Origin: an uncultured Cellulophaga sp.
Lineage (GTDB): Bacteria; Bacteroidota; Bacteroidia; Flavobacteriales; Flavobacteriaceae
DNA: 38,766 bases
Reading direction: 5' to 3'
Assembly: GCA_947491225.1 (NCBI GenBank)
Contig: CANLIE010000029.1
Span: 1 to 38,766, forward strand
A program made the translations under genes and the position numbers. Numbering within the stretch: position 1 is the first letter of the stretch; every line of letters begins with the position of its first letter. The notes below the pieces were generated by a model that saw nothing but the letters and a program-made list of their open reading frames with translations, did not search any database and was not told the origin of the DNA. This document shows, in pieces, positions 34,901 through 38,766 of this stretch.

Positions 34901-35246
34901 TTCCTATTTCTCCTAAATGGGTATATTTAAACCCTTTTTCATATTTTAATCCATAACCAAAAAATCTATCTAATGCAGCATGTGAAAACAGCATAACACC
35001 CACTAACTTACATAAAGGTAGTGAAAGATATATACCTACCATATACAATATAATTGCAATACCTTTATGATGAAAGATATTATATGAATAAGCTCCTATT
35101 TTAGCATTAATTAAATATCCCAGCATTCCTATATCTGGCACTAATATAAGTACTAAAAACCACCACCAGTCATATGGCAATAAACTAAAGAGGTATATTC
35201 CTAAAACCAACATTCCCAATTCTTCTATTCTCAGTATAGTTTTCAT
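34893..35246 (-). CDS. DUF4260 membrane protein
   Basis: 117 aa with about three membrane segments (12-30, 33-50 and 63-80). Features of DUF4260 are LLPYDWWWFLVLILVPDIGMLGYL, then AYSYNIFHHKG, then FSHAALDRFFGYGLKYEKGFKYTHLGEIG (shown in part). The function is unknown. The start codon directly abuts the stop of the cyclase gene (35247), and the end overlaps DUF4230 by 8 nt, so the three are almost certainly one message. Confidence 0.88.
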   Translation of the reverse strand: MKTILRIEELGMLVLGIYLFSLLPYDWWWFLVLILVPDIGMLGYLINAKIGAYSYNIFHHKGIAIILYMVGIYLSLPLCKLVGVMLFSHAALDRFFGYGLKYEKGFKYTHLGEIGNG

Positions 35247-35996
35247 TTATTCTTCAATTTTATACAAAACAGGTCTGCTTGGACTTGCATCATTCTCAAA
35301 AGGAGCTACTTGAAGGTCTAAAAAATATGTGCCATCAACTATATGATTCCTTACAAAAATAAGTTCTGTTATTGTTGCATTTTCCCTAATATTACCTTTA
35401 AAATTCCAAAATGCCCTGTGGGACAACAACAATCCATCATCTTTTTCCCTATCTACTGAGGGCAAATCTACTAATAAATGCTCTACTTCCTTTTCTTTTA
35501 AAAATTCTGCTCCCTCTTCTAACAAATAAGGTGGATTAGTATGTGAATATTGCCTTGAAATTTTATCTGACAAATTAGGTATAGTACGTATAATAACTGC
35601 TTCTCTTTTTTTGTTGCCTAGAGCATATTGTAATTGTTTTTTAGAAATCACAAAATCGGCACCCCTCTTTTCTGGTGCTATGGTTATTACCTCAGCCAAA
35701 AAGAAGAACTGTTTCAACGTTTGGTTTATGGACATAAACTCCTCCGTAATATGGCCAGCACATTCTGTATGAGTACCGTGTGCATGTGGGTTAAAGGAAA
35801 TAGTATTAAAATTAACGGATGAACCTTGACTTACCGCCCCAACAAAACCATCTTCTATATGTGGCTCTATGGTTGGATGGTCTACATACCAAACGTTTAC
35901 ATTAGACGTATTACCTCTTAATGGCATTGATATATCTAATGGCTTAGTTAAATCTACTGTATAATTTTTAGATCTTACTTTTATAATTGCCTTCAT
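35247..35996 (-). CDS. Cyclase-family (kynurenine formamidase-like) metal hydrolase
   Basis: 249 aa. The metal-binding signature of the family, HGTHT followed by H, is present in NPHAHGTHTECAGHI. Members open amide or ester bonds using Mn or Zn; the best known is arylformamidase of the kynurenine pathway. Other features are VDLTKPLDISMPLRG at the N-terminus and LLLSHRAFWNFKG near the C-terminus. The substrate is unknown and no tryptophan-degradation gene is nearby. It is the first gene of the cassette. An inverted repeat, ACTTTA-GTA-TAAAGT, lies at 36007-36021 just upstream of the ATG. Confidence 0.87.
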   Translation of the reverse strand: MKAIIKVRSKNYTVDLTKPLDISMPLRGNTSNVNVWYVDHPTIEPHIEDGFVGAVSQGSSVNFNTISFNPHAHGTHTECAGHITEEFMSINQTLKQFFFLAEVITIAPEKRGADFVISKKQLQYALGNKKREAVIIRTIPNLSDKISRQYSHTNPPYLLEEGAEFLKEKEVEHLLVDLPSVDREKDDGLLLSHRAFWNFKGNIRENATITELIFVRNHIVDGTYFLDLQVAPFENDASPSRPVLYKIEE

Positions 35997-36006
35997 TTTA
36001 TATTTT

Positions 36007-36021
36007 ACTTTAGTATAAAGT
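36007..36021. promoter_or_regulatory. Small palindrome upstream of the cyclase gene
   Basis: ACTTTA (36007-36012) and TAAAGT (36016-36021) are a perfect inverted repeat around GTA. It begins 10 nt upstream of the ATG at 35996. It could be an operator or chance; the arms are only 6 bp and AT-rich. Confidence 0.3.
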
Positions 36022-36064
36022 TTAAGTTAAATTCATTGTCCATTTTAAATCATATAGTTTCTTA

Positions 36065-36212
36065 AATGTGGGTTCAAGTGATTTTTTTTTATAAAAACTT
36101 GTATCGAGAACTAATTTGAGATTTGAGATTTGAGAAATGAAAATTATTATTCTCGATACAAATTTCACTTATTTACATTGTAAAATTAATTCTAATTGAC
36201 AGAATTTTATCA
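36065..36212 (-). repeat. Dispersed inverted repeat, copy B
   Basis: Inner arms TTGTATCGAGAA (36099-36110) and TTCTCGATACAA (36150-36161) are perfect complements. Outer sequences are GGTTCAAGTGA (left) and the AATTGACAG region (right, about 36193-36202). Read on the minus strand it lines up with copy A: TGTCAATTAGAATTAATTTT, ACAATGTAAATAAGTGAAAT, then TTGTATCGAGAATAAT and AATTTTCAT. The loop holds three tandem TTTGAGA heptamers (36115-36135). It lies between the hemW stop and the cyclase gene, in the opposite direction to copy A. Confidence 0.85.
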
Positions 36213-36226
36213 AAATACATAACGGG

Positions 36227-37354
36227 TTAGTTAATGATAAATAAATCAGATGCAATTCCGTCACTTAAAAATTTTCCTTTTTTGGTAACCAGAAGCTTAT
36301 CTTCATCCAATCTCAGTAGACCTTTTTCAATTTTTTTACTTGCTTCTTTGTTTATATATAATACATAATTTTCTCCAAAATCTGCTTTTACTTTCTGTAA
36401 AGAAACACCCCAAATAGTTCGTAACCCTGTCATAACATACTCATTATATCTATCAGTAATTGTAAGCTCTTCTATCTCTCTAGGCTGCTTATTATTATTT
36501 ATTGCTTTTATATATTTAGGGTTGTTATTTATGTTCCAGCTTCTTTTTACACCATCAAAAGAATGTGCAGATGGACCAATACCCATATATTTTTTCCCTT
36601 GCCAATATGCCATATTATTTTGTGAAAAATAGCCAGATTTCCCAAAGTTGGAAAACTCATAATTTACATAATTAGATTTTTCCAACTCTTCTACTAATAT
36701 TCTATGATGTTCTTGAGCAACATTATCTCTAACTGGCTTTATTTTTCCTTTTTTTACAAAATCTTCCAAAGCTGTCTTAGGTTCTACTGTAAGTGCATAA
36801 CTGGAAATATGTGGTAAATTAAACGACTGTGCTTTTTTTATATTTAGCAACCATTTTTCATTAGACATTTCTGGCATTCCATATATTAAATCTATAGATA
36901 TATTATCAAAATACTTAGTTGCCTCCTTAATGCAGTTCTCTGCTTCTTTTGCATTATGCGCCCTGTTCATTAATTTTAAATCTTCCTCAAAAAAAGACTG
37001 AACACCAATACTTAACCTATTAATTTTTGATGCTGCCAATTCTTTTATTTTTTGAATGGACAAATCATCTGGATTGGCTTCTAATGTAATTTCTGGATTA
37101 ATCTCAACAGTATAGTTATTATATACGACTTGTATGATTTTATTTATCTCTTCTGTATTTAAAACTGATGGTGTGCCTCCTCCAAAATAAATAGTTTTTA
37201 TACTATCATTTTCAAATTCGGCTCTGCGAAGCTCTAATTCCTTTTCAATAGCCAACAGCATCTCTTCTTTTTTACCCATTGTGGTAGAAAAATGAAAATC
37301 GCAATAATGACATGCTTGTTTGCAAAAAGGAATATGAATATAGATGCTTGACAT
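36227..37354 (-). CDS. hemW: HemW (radical SAM haem chaperone)
   Basis: 375 aa. The radical SAM motif CxxxCxxC is at C11, C15 and C18 in HIPFCKQACHYCDFHF. F20 stands where HemN has a fourth Cys, which is the HemW pattern. The YFGGGTPSVL and LEANPD blocks match the family, with IGVQSF and the C-terminal HemN-like domain (YNEYVMTGLRTIWGV). HemW is a haem-binding protein that delivers haem to membrane enzymes and is not the coproporphyrinogen oxidase it was once called. It lies 25 bp downstream of ruvC on the same strand. Repeat copy B follows its stop. Confidence 0.92.
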   Translation of the reverse strand: MSSIYIHIPFCKQACHYCDFHFSTTMGKKEEMLLAIEKELELRRAEFENDSIKTIYFGGGTPSVLNTEEINKIIQVVYNNYTVEINPEITLEANPDDLSIQKIKELAASKINRLSIGVQSFFEEDLKLMNRAHNAKEAENCIKEATKYFDNISIDLIYGMPEMSNEKWLLNIKKAQSFNLPHISSYALTVEPKTALEDFVKKGKIKPVRDNVAQEHHRILVEELEKSNYVNYEFSNFGKSGYFSQNNMAYWQGKKYMGIGPSAHSFDGVKRSWNINNNPKYIKAINNNKQPREIEELTITDRYNEYVMTGLRTIWGVSLQKVKADFGENYVLYINKEASKKIEKGLLRLDEDKLLVTKKGKFLSDGIASDLFIIN

Positions 37355-37379
37355 TATCTTGATAAATATGTAGATCTTA

Positions 37380-37934
37380 TTATTTTTTTACTCGTTTCTC
37401 GTTTTGCTTCACAAAAGCATCCCAACCTGTATAACTTTTTCCTGTTTCTATCTTGCCTTCATTATAGAAATGACATACAGCTGCTGCTAACCCATCTGTA
37501 CTATCTAAATTCTTAGGAAGTGACTTTAACCCTAACATACTTTGCAACATTTTGGCAACTTGTTCTTTACTTGCGTTTCCATTACCTGTTATTGCCATTT
37601 TAATTTTCTTAGGTAAATACTCTGTAATTGGAATCTCTCTGGACAAACCTGCTGCCATTGCAACTCCTTGTGCACGACCTAGTTTTAACATAGATTGTAC
37701 ATTTTTGCCAAAAAAAGGTGCTTCTATGGCCATTTCATCTGGATGGTATGTATCTATAAGCTCTATGGTACGTTCAAAAATTAGTTTTAACTTAGTATAT
37801 GGGTCATTATACTTTTGTAATAATAACTCGTTCATCTGTAAAAACTCCATCTTTTTACCTACCACTTTTATAAGTCCAAAACCCATAATGGTAGTACCTG
37901 GATCTATTCCCAAGATTATTTTTTCATTTGCCAC
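37380..37934 (-). CDS. ruvC: Holliday junction resolvase RuvC
   Basis: 184 aa. The RNase H-like fold carries acidic catalytic residues: D11 in IILGIDPGTT, a Glu in AIEAPFFGKN, and the terminal Asp in LDSTDGLAAAVCHF. NVQSMLKLGRAQGV and KKIKMAITGNGNASKEQV are also characteristic. It cuts four-way junctions made by RecA and RuvAB. It is slightly longer than the E. coli protein (173 aa), with an extra C-terminal stretch. It is 12 bp downstream of the lipoprotein gene and 25 bp upstream of hemW, so the three look like one operon. Confidence 0.95.
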   Translation of the reverse strand: MANEKIILGIDPGTTIMGFGLIKVVGKKMEFLQMNELLLQKYNDPYTKLKLIFERTIELIDTYHPDEMAIEAPFFGKNVQSMLKLGRAQGVAMAAGLSREIPITEYLPKKIKMAITGNGNASKEQVAKMLQSMLGLKSLPKNLDSTDGLAAAVCHFYNEGKIETGKSYTGWDAFVKQNEKRVKK

Positions 37935-37946
37935 AAAAGGTATTGT

Positions 37947-38423
37947 TTATTTGGTGTTTATGATTAATGGAATCCTAAATTTAGCCTTTACAGGAATCCC
38001 TCTTTTTAAAGCAGGTTTCAAAGTTGGTAAATCTTTTATTCCGCGTGCAATAATACCATTAAACTCGGGTATTTGATCTGCCACAGCACTATTTTTTTCA
38101 ATATTTATCATAGAAACTTTGCCTATAGCGTCTACTAAGAAATCCATATTTATAGTATCCGTAATGTTTTTGTCTAAAACAAACTCATAATCACTCAACA
38201 CTTTTGAAAAGTGTTGCAAAAAAGTATCTTCAAAACATTTTTTTTGATCTTCTTTTGAATCCATTTCATCACAGTTAATAAACAAAGGAAATTGATCAAT
38301 GGTATTCCAATTTATTTCCTTTATTTCTTGATCTACTAACTTTTGAGTTTTTAACTCCTTGGACTCAAAAAAATCACAAGAAACACAAAGCAATAATATA
38401 AGAAATAAGACCGCTCTTTGCAT
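37947..38423 (-). CDS. Lipoprotein with a TonB C-terminal-like end
   Basis: 158 aa. A short signal peptide (MQRAVLFLILLLCVSC) ends at a lipobox Cys, so it is probably lipid-anchored. The C-terminal half (DFLVDAIGKVSMINIE, then DLPTLKPALKRGIPVKAKFRIPLIIN) resembles the TonB C-terminal fold, with an ending like that of flavobacterial TonB-domain proteins. There is no proline-rich spanning region or N-terminal membrane anchor, so it is not a classic TonB. Two or three Cys in the mature protein (for example NCDEMD and KKCFED) may form a disulfide. Cotranscribed with ruvC and hemW, judging by a 12 bp gap. Confidence 0.75.
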   Translation of the reverse strand: MQRAVLFLILLLCVSCDFFESKELKTQKLVDQEIKEINWNTIDQFPLFINCDEMDSKEDQKKCFEDTFLQHFSKVLSDYEFVLDKNITDTINMDFLVDAIGKVSMINIEKNSAVADQIPEFNGIIARGIKDLPTLKPALKRGIPVKAKFRIPLIINTK

Positions 38424-38659
38424 ATAATTTAAATTCTAGCCGAAATTTACGATTTTTTAAGCAAGTTAATCATATTGCTAATTAGAACCCATAGATTAAA
38501 GCGTAATCTTACAAACATTCTTTCTTTATTTTCATAATATAAAATGAATAATAATACTGTTATTTTATAAGACGTTTAATTGCTTTTAACCATACACTAC
38601 TAAGGCGTAAATTTACAACTGGCAGAAGCAAATAACATAAAGGAAAATGATATAATCAT
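38424..38659. other. AT-rich gap at the right end
   Basis: No gene, RNA gene or strong hairpin was found. It separates the minus-strand lipoprotein from a possible plus-strand gene at 38660. A near -7 match on the minus strand (TAAATTTC, close to the 38423 start) is the only promoter hint for the lipoprotein-ruvC-hemW operon. Confidence 0.4.
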
Positions 38660-38766
38660 ATGCAAAAGAGTTATTTAAGAAGTAATTTATTTTTATTTAA
38701 GAAAATAAAAAAAACTTACCATACAACGAAAAAACTTGCAAGACTTATTCCTTTTTTAATAAATTC
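38660..38766 (+). CDS. Possible 5' part of a gene running off the window
   Basis: From ATG 38660 the frame is open to the window end, 35 codons. It starts MQKSYLRSNLFLFKKIKK and then continues with KKLARLIPFLIN. The basic, partly hydrophobic start would suit a membrane or envelope protein. AAAGGAAA lies upstream at about 38638-38646, a possible ribosome-binding site. The length is too short to identify a family, and the frame could be chance in AT-rich DNA. Incomplete at the 3' end. Confidence 0.35.
   Translation, partial: MQKSYLRSNLFLFKKIKKTYHTTKKLARLIPFLIN

Noticed and set aside
37552-38076. A 174 aa plus-strand open frame across ruvC and the lipoprotein
   Set aside because: It is antisense to two well-supported genes and spans the gap between them, with no recognisable domain.
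1-38766. CRISPR array, prophage, insertion sequence, defence or biosynthetic island
   Set aside because: No regularly spaced direct repeats, no transposase, integrase or phage structural genes, and no defence or large modular enzymes were seen. Gene content is core chromosomal.

Overview
The window is ordinary chromosomal core DNA from a Flavobacteriaceae bacterium (phylum Bacteroidota). The reasons are strong AT bias, TAnnTTTG-type -7 promoter elements in place of sigma70 -10 boxes, few recognisable Shine-Dalgarno sequences, an L13 protein that starts MDTLSYKT, a ribosomal protein S2 with a helix-hairpin-helix tail, an ExbB-X-ExbD-ExbD cluster and several Bacteroidota families (DUF5916, PorT-like barrels, DUF4230). 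The genus cannot be fixed from this stretch. I see no prophage, insertion sequence, CRISPR array, defence island or biosynthetic cluster.

Layout. 1-2614: a thioredoxin-fold protein without catalytic cysteines and a membrane metallophosphoesterase (both minus), then a 771 bp gap with a hairpin. 2615-5470: polA, closed by a 44 nt palindromic terminator shared with a convergent lipoprotein (5543-6028); then a large DUF5916 outer-membrane protein (6098-8722, minus). 8973-19792: a plus-strand translation and growth block: rplM-rpsI, tandem terminators and a structured leader, rpsB-tsf, pyrH-frr, an MMPL transporter, asnS, rpoN and a degenerate PAP2-like membrane protein. 19787-24935: a minus-strand block: PorT-like barrel, the ExbB-X-ExbD-ExbD energy-transduction cluster, tRNA-Ser(GGA), cytoplasmic asparaginase and TatD nuclease. 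25041-26916: a cytoplasmic retropepsin-like protein and a di-haem peroxidase lipoprotein (plus). 27213-31226: sucA-sucB of the 2-oxoglutarate dehydrogenase complex (minus), with a small outer-membrane barrel divergent from sucA. 31862-38423 (minus): membrane MutS-like ATPase, a four-gene cassette (cyclase family, DUF4260, DUF4230, YjbR), then lipoprotein-ruvC-hemW. A partial gene may leave the window at 38660.

How the genes work together. The centre is a growth-linked run: two ribosomal protein units, EF-Ts, UMP kinase, ribosome recycling factor and AsnRS, followed by sigma54. SucA and SucB are two of the three subunits of one TCA complex; E3 is not in the window. ExbB/ExbD would power TonB-dependent outer-membrane transport.

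The most unusual non-coding signal is a dispersed repeat of about 140 bp. Two clear copies, in opposite orientation, flank the cyclase-DUF4260-DUF4230-YjbR cassette, and a decayed third copy lies downstream of sucB. The most unusual protein features are the cysteine-less thioredoxin, the S2-HhH fusion, the PAP2-derived protein behind rpoN and the CxxC insert in one ExbD.
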